Positions 28,514 through 37,699 of a DNA stretch of 64,000 nucleotides are shown in pieces. This DNA is from Pseudomonadota bacterium (GTDB lineage: Bacteria > Pseudomonadota > Alphaproteobacteria > Acetobacterales > Acetobacteraceae), in assembly GCA_021826225.1 (NCBI GenBank), contig JAKBAV010000001.1, positions 1 through 64,000 of the forward strand, in the 5' to 3' direction. How positions within the stretch are numbered: position 1 is the stretch's first letter; each line of letters opens with the position of its first letter. The translations under genes were made by a program, and so were the position numbers. The notes beneath the pieces were generated by a model. That model saw nothing but the letters and a program-made list of their open reading frames with translations, was not told the origin of the DNA and made no database searches.

Positions 28514-29490
28514 TGTCTGCTCCCCGCAGACGCACTACTCTGATGGCCCGCAGGGATGACGCCGCGGGCGATGTCGCGGAAACGGGTCAGGGCGCAGAAC
28601 TCCTGGTTGTCGCCCCAATGGGTCGTGCCGTCCCATGTCCATTCGATCATCGACCAGATGACGGTATGGTCGGTATAGCCAGTGAAGATCAACCCGTCAT
28701 CGAGCCGCCCGGTCGCGCTCATTCTGCGGCCGAGCTTGTCGGTGGCTTCGAACAGTATGCGGCGCGGGCCATATTTGCCGAATTCCGTCACCTTGCGCGT
28801 GCCGGAGGCGAGACTCGACATCTCGCCATCCTTGAAGATATAGCCGCCGATTACCTGCTGCTCGGTACCTTCACCCATGGCGATGGCATGGAAGGAGCTG
28901 TTCGCCGCGATTCCCCAGAAATACCCGCCGCTCGCCAGCGCCTCATAATCGCGCGGGCCGAAGGAGGTATCGCGCATCGAAAAGCAGTCGATATCGATCT
29001 CGCGGCCATCGATGCGGATCGTGCCGTTCATCCGCCCGGGCTGTTCGATGTGGAATCGCGCGGTATTCTGTTGTCCGGCATCGCCGGTCTGCAGCTCATG
29101 CACAGGTCCTATCGCCTGCCAGGTGAGGTCCATCGCGACGCCGTCCTTGTCGTAGGAGATCGCATAGCGCTTCAGCGGCTCGACCACCTTCACGGTCAGT
29201 GAGTTGCGCGCTCTCATGTTGAATTTCTCAACACCGGGCGGCAATGCCTGCAAATGCGCCCAGTTGTAGTAAAGGCAGTTCCACTGATAGGTACCTGTCG
29301 GATCCCACAGCACCGGCCCGCCATTCAGCATGCCCATGTTCGGGCGGAAATAATATTGCACGAAACCATGGATTTTTTCTTCCGGCCTGGAGATGGAGAA
29401 CCAGACACTCTCATTCCAATATGGGTTGTCGCTGCGTTCATCGGCAAAGCGGTCGGCCATAGGCAGGTTGTTCATGTCCAGCTTCCTCAT
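28510..29490 (-). CDS. Lipocalin-like (AttH/CrtC-like) uncharacterised protein
   Basis: The 326-residue protein is rich in Trp, Tyr and Gly and in predicted beta strands (WFSISRPEEKIHGFVQYYFRPN; RMNGTIRIDGREIDIDCFSMRDTSFGPRDY). This pattern resembles the two-domain lipocalin-like AttH/hydroxyneurosporene-synthase group, which is often found with degradation genes in actinobacteria and sphingomonads. No catalytic motif can be named. Start ATG and the SnoaL gene's TGA share bases (ATGA), so the two are coupled. A role in binding or converting a hydrophobic substrate is inference. Confidence 0.6.
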   Translation of the reverse strand: MRKLDMNNLPMADRFADERSDNPYWNESVWFSISRPEEKIHGFVQYYFRPNMGMLNGGPVLWDPTGTYQWNCLYYNWAHLQALPPGVEKFNMRARNSLTVKVVEPLKRYAISYDKDGVAMDLTWQAIGPVHELQTGDAGQQNTARFHIEQPGRMNGTIRIDGREIDIDCFSMRDTSFGPRDYEALASGGYFWGIAANSSFHAIAMGEGTEQQVIGGYIFKDGEMSSLASGTRKVTEFGKYGPRRILFEATDKLGRRMSATGRLDDGLIFTGYTDHTVIWSMIEWTWDGTTHWGDNQEFCALTRFRDIARGVIPAGHQSSASAGSRH

Positions 29491-29939
29491 ACTATATCCA
29501 GCCGTAACCGCATCAATGTCAGCGTCGCGATGCGCCAGGTACCGCCGGTTTTGCGGTAGGTTTCATGATAATGTCCACGCCCGATAATCGACTTCCAGCC
29601 TTGTACGGGATGTGTCGTCGTCCAGTCTATGACATCCTGCATTGCCCAGATGCCGGTCGCGTTTTGCGTGTCGAGGATCTCGATTTCATCCAGGAACCCT
29701 TGATGCACAGATACGCTATATTCCAGTGAATGCCGCAGGCTGCTGGCAAATTCATTCGCACCTTGCAGATGGATGCCGCCATCGGGCGTGAGCACTGTGA
29801 CGTCCGCTGTGAACAATGCCGGTAGCAGGTCGAATTGTTTCGTATCCATAAAACGAAAATAGCGGGCTTTGAGCAGCCTTATCTCCTCGATGGCCTCCAA
29901 GCGCTCAAGCCTGTCCATAGCGTTTCCTTCAACGTCCAA
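29487..29939 (-). CDS. SnoaL-like (NTF2-fold) protein
   Basis: A 150-residue protein with the SnoaL/NTF2-like beginning (LEAIEEIRLLKARYFRFMDTKQFDLLPALFTADVTV) and the ending GRGHYHETYRKTGGTWRIATLTLMRLRLD. These cone-shaped folds serve as isomerases, hydratases or dehydratases acting on cyclic or polyketide-like compounds. Translation may start at Met8. It opens the leftward three-gene operon next to the AraC regulator. The reaction is unknown. Confidence 0.8.
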   Translation of the reverse strand: MDVEGNAMDRLERLEAIEEIRLLKARYFRFMDTKQFDLLPALFTADVTVLTPDGGIHLQGANEFASSLRHSLEYSVSVHQGFLDEIEILDTQNATGIWAMQDVIDWTTTHPVQGWKSIIGRGHYHETYRKTGGTWRIATLTLMRLRLDIV

Positions 29940-30077
29940 CTAGAATCGGACGAATGAGATGATGATTTGCGACGATATGCAGCATTTTGCCGCAGGCTGA
30001 CCACGCGGTAAAGTATAATGGGCGGCCCTTCAGGCCCCGCTGCACTTCCAGTCATCCTGGCTTGCCGGTTGCGGCTG

Positions 30078-31076
30078 CTATGGGACCACTTCGCGTGCCG
30101 GGGCCACGCGCTGGGCCGTGTGCTGGTCGCGATATTCGCGCGGTGCGACGCCATAGCGCGTTTTGAACATACGGCTGAAATGCGCGCTGCTCTTGAAGCC
30201 GACGAGATAGGCGATCTCGCAGACCAGGTGATGCTGCATTGCAGGATCTTTCAGCCAGGCCTCGGCCATTTCAATGCGCCGCTCCCAGATGAGATGCGAG
30301 AAGGACAGGTCGTTCTTCTTGAGGATATGGCAGAGATAGCGCAGCGAGATGCCGCAGCGCTCCGCCACCATGCGGGCATTGAGGTCGGGGTTGGCGATGT
30401 GCCGGTTGATGCAGGCCTTGATGTCGGCGGTGCGTTTTTCGGCGATGGAACTGCGCGGCGCGGGAATACCGCCGAAGCGCGTGATCGACTTGCCGATGCC
30501 GGTCAGCAACGTCCGGACAAGTTGCTCGGATATATCGGCGTCGATCTGGTCATCCTCGTCGAACAACATGCTAAAAATGCGCTCGACAAGAAACAGATCG
30601 CCTTTGGACGCCGGGAATGGGCGGCCGGCTTCCAGCCCGTCGCTGATGATCGAGTGCAGCTCATGCGAGGGCACGACCACGTGCATGACCTCGAGCAGCC
30701 CGTTTTTATCCGGCGTCAGCTCCATGTTGAACGGCCGGCATGAGCGCGTGACGGCGCATTCCTGCGGGTTGATAGCATGTTTGGCACCGGGATAGGATAC
30801 GGTGATGCGCCCGCGCCGGACAAACCAGAACACGGTGACGTTGGTCTTGTCCGAGCGGATATGCGCCCAGTTGCGTTTGAATACGAGGCCGGAACGCGAG
30901 GTCAGCTTGTAGATGAAATACTCGCCAGCCACGCTTTTATCGATGCGCATGTCGACATCGCGCGGCGAGAGCGGGCGCAGTTCACCTTCATAATAATCGC
31001 TGTTATTCTTGCCGCGAAATTCATGGCGCCGAAGCTCGTGATTCGCGGTCGTCATGTCAAAAGCAAGTACAGGCAA
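30078..31076 (-). CDS. AraC-family transcriptional regulator
   Basis: The 332-residue protein has a long N-terminal sensing domain and a C-terminal double helix-turn-helix of AraC type: NARMVAERCGISLRYLCHILKKNDLSFSHLIWERRIEMAEAWL followed by CEIAYLVGFKSSAHFSRMFKTRYGVAPREYR. The N-terminal part resembles the AraC-ligand/FeaR-type domain used by activators of aromatic or amine degradation. It lies upstream of and in the same direction as the SnoaL operon, 138 bp apart, and is the likely regulator of the surrounding catabolic operons. Confidence 0.9.
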   Translation of the reverse strand: MPVLAFDMTTANHELRRHEFRGKNNSDYYEGELRPLSPRDVDMRIDKSVAGEYFIYKLTSRSGLVFKRNWAHIRSDKTNVTVFWFVRRGRITVSYPGAKHAINPQECAVTRSCRPFNMELTPDKNGLLEVMHVVVPSHELHSIISDGLEAGRPFPASKGDLFLVERIFSMLFDEDDQIDADISEQLVRTLLTGIGKSITRFGGIPAPRSSIAEKRTADIKACINRHIANPDLNARMVAERCGISLRYLCHILKKNDLSFSHLIWERRIEMAEAWLKDPAMQHHLVCEIAYLVGFKSSAHFSRMFKTRYGVAPREYRDQHTAQRVAPAREVVP

Positions 31077-31216
31077 CTGCCTCTCTCCTTACCGCGGGCA
31101 CCTTGTTTTACCGGTGCGCCTTATGAATATGCACTTTAAGACAATCGAGGAGTGCAAACAAGCAGCATCGCGCATGATCGCCATGCCGATCCGCCGCGCG
31201 GTGCGTATGCCGGAGA

Positions 31217-31579
31217 TTATGCCGCAATCTCGATCCAGTCATCCTCGACCCGCACCTGATACACCGGTATCGGCTGTTTGGCGGGCGGGTTCTTGGCTTT
31301 GCCAGTAGCGAGATCGAACCGCGCGCCATGGATGGGGCAGGCGATCCAGCCATTGGATATGCGGCCGCAATCGAGCGTCTCCTCGGCATGGGAGCAGATA
31401 TTCGAGATCGCGAAAATCTTCCCGTTCAAATTGCAGATCAGCACTTTTTTTCCTGCTATATCAATAACCTGCCTCGTACCATGCGGCAGGTCGCTGAGCC
31501 TTGCCACGCGCGTAAAATTTTCCAGACCCACCCAAAACCCCTTAAAACTGAAGCGCCGCCGATTTGAGACCGCTATCAT
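31217..31579 (-). CDS. Rieske-type 2Fe-2S ferredoxin
   Basis: The 120-residue protein is a small soluble Rieske ferredoxin: cluster ligands in CSHAEETLDCGRI (Cys-x-His) and CPIHGARFD (Cys-x2-His), and the NirD-like core. These proteins carry electrons to ring-hydroxylating oxygenases. The true start may be inside the first 20 residues (near WVGLENFTRVARL). It is the only Rieske ferredoxin in the window and could serve the Rieske oxygenase at 20048-21448, although it is about 10 kb away. Confidence 0.9.
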   Translation of the reverse strand: MIAVSNRRRFSFKGFWVGLENFTRVARLSDLPHGTRQVIDIAGKKVLICNLNGKIFAISNICSHAEETLDCGRISNGWIACPIHGARFDLATGKAKNPPAKQPIPVYQVRVEDDWIEIAA

Positions 31580-32059
31580 TTAGCGGCGGCGCGGTGAATG
31601 CCCCATCGAGCACAGGCTCTTACCCATTCATTCCATACCGGACCGTGCTCGGCTGCCCTGGTCTCGTAATGCAGCCCCACTTGCCGCAGATGGCAGCGTA
31701 CCCTTGCCCTGCTTGCTGCGGGCAGCGGCGGCGCGTAGCTAAGGCGGCTTAAGGCTTGCGTTCAACCCGGCGGCAAGCGTGAAGATCCGGAGCGAGGGAT
31801 GCGACAAACCAGCAAGCGGTGTCCGGCTGAAAAGCGTGTGCCACGCCCGGTAGATGCCGCGAGCCATGCGTATGGTGAGCTGGATCTGGGGCTTGCGGTC
31901 AGCATCTACTGCGCTGAGAGCGGCAGTCCGCTGCTTCCGGAAGGCGCTGCCGGGCCGCCGCCTGAGTCTGGCGCGAACGTCACGGAACATTAGAGCCGTG
32001 CCGATCAGAAACCCGGAGACGGGAGGGTCGGCGGCGCGGTCGGGAAGGGGAGCAGGAAC
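31580..32059. other. 480-bp gap without recognised gene
   Basis: The gap lies between the leftward Rieske ferredoxin and the rightward hydantoinase operon and must hold both promoters. A GGGGAGCAGGAAC ribosome binding site for the hydantoinase B gene is at its right end. A short open frame on the plus strand (31799-31993) has no recognisable similarity and is not called. No palindrome, tRNA or mobile-element remnant was seen. Confidence 0.6.
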
Positions 32060-33877
32060 ATGTCGTTTGATCTGAACCGGAAGCTGGCAGCGCCGCGGCC
32101 GCCATTGCGTACCAGCGCCAATATCGATCCGGTGACCGCGAGCATCATCCGCGGTGCCTTTGAGACCATCTGCTTTGAGGCCGCCACGCATCTCGGCCGT
32201 GCCGCCTCCTCGCCCATCATCAATTCGTCCAACGAGCGCAACGCGGCCATCGTGGATGCGAATGGCCGCCTTGCGATGGGCGCCATCGGTACGCCGCATC
32301 TCACCTTCGTCAACCAGATGATGGTGCGTTGGGCGCTGATGAATGTAGAAGCCTATGATATCGGTCCTGGCGATGTGCTGCTCTCCAACGACCCCGAATA
32401 TGGCGGCGGGCATCTGCCGGATTATTGCGTCTACGCGCCGGTCTTTGACGATGCGGGCGAGCTGATCCTGTTCCAGACTCTGCAGGCGCATCAGGGCGAT
32501 ACCGGCGGCAAGGATCCGGGCGGCTTCACGCTGGAAGCGACCGATATTTATACCGAGGGCGTGTCCTACCCCTGCCTGAAGCTCGTGCATCGCGGACAGA
32601 AGCGCAAGGACGTGATCCATATGCTCGAGCGTAACAATCGTTTCGCGACCTTCGGGGGCGATCTGGCGGCCATGATCGGTGGCGTGCAGCAGGCGGTGGT
32701 GAAACTGGAGACCATGATCCGTCAGCATGGTTCGGACAAGGTGAAGGCCGCCATCAACCACGCCATCAGCCATTCCGAGAAGCGCATGCGCGAGGAGGTG
32801 CTGAACTGGCCCGACGGCGTGTACGAGGCCACCGTGCTGATCGACCACGACACCGCGGGCACGCCCGATGTGAAGGTGCATGTCGCCTGCACTATTGCGG
32901 GCGACCGGCTCACGGTTGACCTCACCGGCACGGATAACCGACAGGACCTGGTTGGTGTCTGGAACACCTTTGCCAATAGCCGCTCCTATGTGATGACGCA
33001 GGTGGGGGCGGCGATCGACCCTTCCATTGACAAAAATGAAGGTTTGTTCAACGCGGTTGAGATCGTCATCCCCGAAGGCTGCATCGCTCAGCCGCCGCCG
33101 GGTAAGCCGGCCGCCCTCGGCTCGTTCCATCCTGCCTGCGAGATTACCGAGGCGGTGTGCCTGGCGCTGAGCCATGTGGTGCCGGCGCGCGCGGCACCGC
33201 AGCTTTACAAAATCGGCATGCCCAACGCGGTTATGGGCTTCGGTGCCGATGGCATGATGTGGATGGACCAGGGGGTGGATTGCCGTTCCATGGACGCCTC
33301 CGCCGTGCAGGGCATCGATGGCTGGGGCTCCTGCCCGGTAAGCCTCGGCAATCTGCTGCTCTCCGAGGCCGAGGATGCCGAGACACGCTTCCCCATTCTC
33401 AATATCAGCCGCGAGATGAAGACCGATGGCGGCGGTGCCGGGCAATGGCGCGGCGCGCCGGGCAGCCTGAACGTGAAGACCGTGCTGGCGCCGACCATGG
33501 CGGTGGCCTGGATGGTCTCGGCCATCCACCCCTTGCGCGGCATGTGCGGGGGTGATGATGCGATACCGTACACAAATCATTTTGAGGTCGGATCACCCAA
33601 CGAATACAAAATCGAGCGCACCGCGCAGGCGCAACTGCCCAGCGGCGCTACCATCGCCTACCAGCATGGCGGCGGGGCCGGGTTCGGCCCGGCGATTTTG
33701 CGCGATCCTGCAGCGGTGAAGGAGGATGTTCTGGACGAGTATGTCAGCCTGGCGGCGGCACGCGACAAATATGGCGTGGTGCTGACCGGCAGTCTCGACG
33801 AGTATGATCTGGAAGTCGATATGGCGGCGACCATGGCGCTACGGGCGAAGATGCGCGGCGTGCCGGCGGCCGAATAG
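32060..33877 (+). CDS. hyuB: Hydantoinase B/oxoprolinase-family subunit
   Basis: The 605-residue protein matches the HyuB family (N-methylhydantoinase B, acetone/acetophenone carboxylase alpha type): early ITGAFETICFEAA-like segment (SIIRGAFETICFEAATHLGRAA), NDPEYGGGHLPDY near residue 114, FQTLQAHQGDTGG near residue 138, and the glycine-rich TDGGGAGQWRGAPG near residue 455. It pairs with HyuA encoded next. Such ATP-driven enzymes open cyclic amides or lactams or carboxylate ketones; the substrate cannot be decided here. A terminator-like hairpin separates it from hyuA. Confidence 0.9.
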   Translation: MSFDLNRKLAAPRPPLRTSANIDPVTASIIRGAFETICFEAATHLGRAASSPIINSSNERNAAIVDANGRLAMGAIGTPHLTFVNQMMVRWALMNVEAYDIGPGDVLLSNDPEYGGGHLPDYCVYAPVFDDAGELILFQTLQAHQGDTGGKDPGGFTLEATDIYTEGVSYPCLKLVHRGQKRKDVIHMLERNNRFATFGGDLAAMIGGVQQAVVKLETMIRQHGSDKVKAAINHAISHSEKRMREEVLNWPDGVYEATVLIDHDTAGTPDVKVHVACTIAGDRLTVDLTGTDNRQDLVGVWNTFANSRSYVMTQVGAAIDPSIDKNEGLFNAVEIVIPEGCIAQPPPGKPAALGSFHPACEITEAVCLALSHVVPARAAPQLYKIGMPNAVMGFGADGMMWMDQGVDCRSMDASAVQGIDGWGSCPVSLGNLLLSEAEDAETRFPILNISREMKTDGGGAGQWRGAPGSLNVKTVLAPTMAVAWMVSAIHPLRGMCGGDDAIPYTNHFEVGSPNEYKIERTAQAQLPSGATIAYQHGGGAGFGPAILRDPAAVKEDVLDEYVSLAAARDKYGVVLTGSLDEYDLEVDMAATMALRAKMRGVPAAE

Positions 33878-33900
33878 CGCAGCCGGGGCTGATATAATGA

Positions 33901-33928
33901 AAAAGGGGCGGCTTTCGGCCGCCCTTTT
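33901..33928 (+). terminator. Terminator-like hairpin between hyuB and hyuA
   Basis: AAAAGGGGCGGC and GCCGCCCTTTT form a strong GC-rich stem, with one bulged base, around a TTTCG loop, ending in TTTT. It starts 24 bp after the hyuB stop and about 40 bp before the hyuA start. It looks like an intrinsic terminator and could act as a partial attenuator that lowers hyuA and kinase expression relative to hyuB. Confidence 0.65.
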
Positions 33929-33965
33929 GAGTGGATGGCGAAAGCCGGTTGGGAGGATCAATAAT

Positions 33966-36044
33966 ATGGGTTTTCGCGTGGGTATCGATATCGGCGGCAC
34001 GTTCACGGATTTCGCCTTTCTCAAAGAGTCGCGGGTCATCGTCCATAAAAACCTTAGCACACCAGAGGATCGCTCCATCGGCGTGATGGACGGGCTGACA
34101 AAACTCGCCGATCTCGAAGGGCTTTCCCTCAGCGCCTTCCTTGGCCAGTGCGACGCTATCGTACACGCCACCACCGTGGCGGATAACACGCTGATCGAGA
34201 TGAACGGGGCAATGACTGGCCTGATCACCACCGAGGGGTTTCGCGACGAGATCGAATATCGCCGCGGTTTCAAAGAGGATATCTGGGATGTGCGGCTGGC
34301 TGCGCCGAAGCAGATCACGCCACGCCGCCGCCGCCTCACCGTATCCGAGCGCGTGCTTTTCAATGGTGAGGTGCATAAGCCGCTCGATGAAGATTCGGTA
34401 CGTCTCGCATGCCGCAAACTACGCAAACAAGGCGTCCAATCCGTTGCGGTTTCGCTGTTATTTTCGTTCGTCAATCCGGCACATGAGAGGTGCATCGCAG
34501 AAATCATTGCCGAGGAAATGCCAGGCGTGCACATCTCGCTATCGCATCAGGTTCTGCCGCGCGGTCCGGAATTCGACCGCACCAGCACCACGGTGGTGAA
34601 TGCCTATATCGCCCCGCCGGTGACTGCCTATATTGAGCGCTTGGCGGGCCGGCTGCAGGAGAACGGGTATACCCGCCAGTTGCTCGTGATGCAGGCCAAT
34701 GGCGGCGTGATGACGAAAGAATATATCGATGGCGCGCCGATCCGCGTGCTGGCCTCAGGCCCGGTCGGCGGCGTGGTCGGCTCGGCGCATGTCGGGCTGG
34801 CGAAGGGCTATCCGAACCTGCTCTGCGTCGATCTTGGCGGTACCTCCTACGACATGTCGCTGGTACTGAATGGTGCGGCACCGGCCGAGGCGGGCTGGAA
34901 CATGCATCATCGCTATCTTATCGGCGTGCCGATGGTGAAGGTGGAAACGCTAGGTGCTGGTGGCGGCTCGATCTGCCACGTCACGGGGGGCGCCTTGAAA
35001 GTGGGGCCGGCTTCGGCCGGATCTGTCCCCGGTCCTATCTGCTACGGCAAGGGTGGCACGCAGCCGACAATCACCGATGCGCTGGTGATGCTGGGAATTC
35101 TCTCCGCGGATGAGAATTTTGCTGGCGGCAGCTTCGGCCTTAATAGACATGGCGTTGCCGAGGCATTCCAGAAAATCGGCGATGCCATGGGCTATTCGGC
35201 GGAGGATGCCGCTTTCGATTGCTGGCGCGTGGTGAATGCCAACATGTCGCAAGGCGTACGCCGCACCACAGCGAGCCAGGGCGGCATCGACCCGAAGGAA
35301 CTGGTTATGCTCGCCTATGGCGGCAACGGCCCGGCTTTTGCCGCCATTCAGGCCGATGACCTCGGTATTTCCCGCGTGCTGGTGCCAAAAGCCTCGCCCA
35401 GCTTCTCGGCACTCGGCACGCTGGTGGCCAATCCGAGCATTGACGAGGAGCGCAGTTACGCCGCCCGCACCAATGCCATCGACACCGCGCGACTGAAAGC
35501 CTTGTGGACGGAGCTGGCCGGGCGCGCGGAGAAATATTTCGCTGATGCCTCATTCTCACCCGAGGAGATCGTGGCGAACTATCAGCTCAACATGCGCTAT
35601 GCGGGTCAGAATTTCGCCCTCACCTTCGAGCTTCACAATAATGGCAGGCTGCATGACCTGTCCTTTGTGGATGACAATATCGGCGCCCGCGCTTTGGCCT
35701 TGTTCAACGAGCGTCATCTGGCCGAGTATAATCATATCCGTGAGCATGAGCTGCCGGAAATCATCGGCGTGCGGCTGGCAAGCCATGTGGTGACACCCTC
35801 GCCGCTGGTCCCCATGGGGTTCGAAGCGCCGCGTACCGTTGCAGTTCCGGCCAAGACGCGCCGGGCCAATCTGGGCCAGGGATTTGCGGAAACATCAATT
35901 TATTTCGGAGCCAGTCTTATGCCTGGACATGAGGTCACCGGCCCCGGTATTATTCAGGAGGTCTTCACCACCATCGTCGTCTATCCCGGCTGGAAGGCGC
36001 GCGTGGATGATGCCGGGGATTATGAGATGACTCGGGTCCTGTAG
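33966..36044 (+). CDS. hyuA: Hydantoinase A/oxoprolinase-family ATPase subunit
   Basis: The 692-residue protein has the HyuA_N/hydantoinase A layout: GIDIGGTFTDFAFL at the N-terminus (actin-like ATP fold), ATTVADNTLIEMNG near residue 60, VLASGPVGGVVGSAHVG near residue 259, VDLGGTSYDMS near residue 287, and YGGNGPAFAA near residue 451. It partners HyuB to use ATP for ring opening or ketone carboxylation. The ATG at 33966 has GGGAGG about 10 bp upstream. It is followed 1 bp later by an APH-like kinase gene. Confidence 0.92.
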   Translation: MGFRVGIDIGGTFTDFAFLKESRVIVHKNLSTPEDRSIGVMDGLTKLADLEGLSLSAFLGQCDAIVHATTVADNTLIEMNGAMTGLITTEGFRDEIEYRRGFKEDIWDVRLAAPKQITPRRRRLTVSERVLFNGEVHKPLDEDSVRLACRKLRKQGVQSVAVSLLFSFVNPAHERCIAEIIAEEMPGVHISLSHQVLPRGPEFDRTSTTVVNAYIAPPVTAYIERLAGRLQENGYTRQLLVMQANGGVMTKEYIDGAPIRVLASGPVGGVVGSAHVGLAKGYPNLLCVDLGGTSYDMSLVLNGAAPAEAGWNMHHRYLIGVPMVKVETLGAGGGSICHVTGGALKVGPASAGSVPGPICYGKGGTQPTITDALVMLGILSADENFAGGSFGLNRHGVAEAFQKIGDAMGYSAEDAAFDCWRVVNANMSQGVRRTTASQGGIDPKELVMLAYGGNGPAFAAIQADDLGISRVLVPKASPSFSALGTLVANPSIDEERSYAARTNAIDTARLKALWTELAGRAEKYFADASFSPEEIVANYQLNMRYAGQNFALTFELHNNGRLHDLSFVDDNIGARALALFNERHLAEYNHIREHELPEIIGVRLASHVVTPSPLVPMGFEAPRTVAVPAKTRRANLGQGFAETSIYFGASLMPGHEVTGPGIIQEVFTTIVVYPGWKARVDDAGDYEMTRVL

Positions 36045-36045
36045 C

Positions 36046-37338
36046 ATGGCTGAGGAGGGGGGCTGGGTTGAAGGTGATGCCACGCATCTCCCGATCCCGG
36101 CGCACATGCGGGCGTTGCGCGAAGGTGGTACGGGGTTCCTCACCGCCGCGTTCCATGTCGGCGGCGTATTGGCCGCTGATAATGAGGTCGCCAGCATCAC
36201 GCGGCTCGAGGAATGTCCCGGCGGAAGTACCGGTACCAAGGTGTTTCTCTCAGTCACCTACGCGAAGCCGCCTGGTCTCCGGCAGGGGGGCCTGCCAGAA
36301 GATCTGTTCGTAAAATTCTCGCGCGATTTCGACAACCCGATCCGTGACCGTGGGCGGGATCAGTTGGAGGCTGAAGTGCGGTTCGCCGGCATCTCGCGCC
36401 ATCCCACCTTTCCCATCCGTGTGCCGCAATCTCTGTTCGGCGATTACCATCGCGCATCGGGTACCGGCTTGCTCATTACCGAGCGCATTGCTTTCGGTTC
36501 CGGCGCTATCGAGCGGCATCACGAGAAATGTCTGGATTACGAGCTGACTGACGCGCTGGCGCATTACCGCTGTGTGCTTACCGCCAATGCGTGCCTTGCC
36601 GGGGCACATAAATCTGGCCGTCTCGGCCGTGGTATTGACACGGTATTCCCCTTCGACAAGGCAAGCGCGATCGCCAGCGACCCGATCCGCTACGATGCCC
36701 GCCAGTTGCGCAATCGCATCGCCCGCATAGCCTCCTTCAGCTCTGATTTCCCCCGCCTGTTGCCGGCCAGCATAGCGGCGCCGGACTTCCTGGCCCGGCT
36801 TGCCGAGGAAATGCCGCTATTCCTGGAACGCCAGAGAGACATTAAACACTTTCTGGTCAGTGACCCTGACCTTATCGCGTTGTGCCACTGGAATGCCAAT
36901 ATCGACAATGCCTGGTTCTGGCGCGATGCCGGGGGGTTGCATTGCGGCTTGCTGGACTGGGGGCGTGTCGGCCAGATGAGCCTGGCCCTCGCTCTATGGG
37001 GAACACTGAGCGCCGCGGAACCTGAGATGCTGGATGCACATCTCGACACATTACTCACTCTGTTCCTGCGCACATATGCGGCGCGTGGCGGTCCCGAAAT
37101 CAGGCTTGCACGGCTGCATGACCATTTGTTCCTCACCATCGCCACCATGGGCATGGCCTGGTTGCTCGACGCGCCGCCCATCATCCGCGCGCAGATCCCC
37201 GATCTCACCCCGGCGCATGACCGATTTGATATCCGCTTCAAAGCCAACGAAGCCGCGCGCACCCAGCTGCACATGCTGACCAATGTGCTGGCCCTCTGGG
37301 ATACTCGCCACTTCGGCGAGAGGCTGCGCCGGCTCTGA
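36046..37338 (+). CDS. Aminoglycoside-phosphotransferase-fold kinase
   Basis: The 430-residue protein has the APH/CHK kinase fold. The catalytic loop is LCHWNANIDNAWFW (corresponding to HGDxxxxN) near residue 285 and the metal-binding DWG is in GLLDWGRVG near residue 309. In this family many members phosphorylate small alcohols in catabolism, not antibiotics. It is in tight operon with hyuB and hyuA (1-bp gap after hyuA), so its substrate is probably a product or precursor of the hydantoinase pathway. It is not similar to known resistance determinants in any way I can show. Confidence 0.75.
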   Translation: MAEEGGWVEGDATHLPIPAHMRALREGGTGFLTAAFHVGGVLAADNEVASITRLEECPGGSTGTKVFLSVTYAKPPGLRQGGLPEDLFVKFSRDFDNPIRDRGRDQLEAEVRFAGISRHPTFPIRVPQSLFGDYHRASGTGLLITERIAFGSGAIERHHEKCLDYELTDALAHYRCVLTANACLAGAHKSGRLGRGIDTVFPFDKASAIASDPIRYDARQLRNRIARIASFSSDFPRLLPASIAAPDFLARLAEEMPLFLERQRDIKHFLVSDPDLIALCHWNANIDNAWFWRDAGGLHCGLLDWGRVGQMSLALALWGTLSAAEPEMLDAHLDTLLTLFLRTYAARGGPEIRLARLHDHLFLTIATMGMAWLLDAPPIIRAQIPDLTPAHDRFDIRFKANEAARTQLHMLTNVLALWDTRHFGERLRRL

Positions 37339-37699
37339 ACGGCCGGACCCGTGCTGAAACGTAATCGAAAAAAAACAATCCTGATACGTGTAGGTGATTG
37401 CTTTTATACAACCATAGAGATAGCATGGAACATATGAGCAACCTGAGGTACATGTGCGTGGGTGAAAAATCGACCTTAGACTCCAGTTGAAGTAAGCCGT
37501 ATCAGGGCGTTCGGCTTAGGCGATGCCTGGCTGATCCACCGCTCCGCCAATCTTCTTGACGATAGCTTTTTGGTCCGGCCCTGAAGAAGGCGGCTCATCT
37601 GCGCGTGCCCATCGCGCGGCGTATTTGTCTCCGGCAAATTCATTTCGCGATATCTGCGCGAAATTAACCGCGTCTTAATGAATTTAGGAATCCTCCATA
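37339..37699. other. 361-bp gap before the glycan operon
   Basis: No gene was found. The gap holds a 7-bp inverted repeat TTTCGCG/CGCGAAA at 37643-37663 (7-nt loop) about 37 bp before the first glycan gene, and an AGGA ribosome binding site at 37686. Its left part is AT-richer than the flanking genes. The promoter of the long glycan operon should lie here, but no convincing -35/-10 pair was found. Confidence 0.5.

Noticed and set aside
31799..31993. 64-codon open frame in the gap before hyuB
   Set aside because: No ribosome binding site, no similarity and average composition; not called as a gene.
31739..33580. 613-codon open frame on the minus strand
   Set aside because: It runs antisense to hyuB, which has full family motifs. 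The minus-strand product is a His/Arg-rich artefact.
36046..37338. Aminoglycoside resistance gene
   Set aside because: Only the kinase fold is shared. The operon context is catabolic and the family contains many metabolic kinases.
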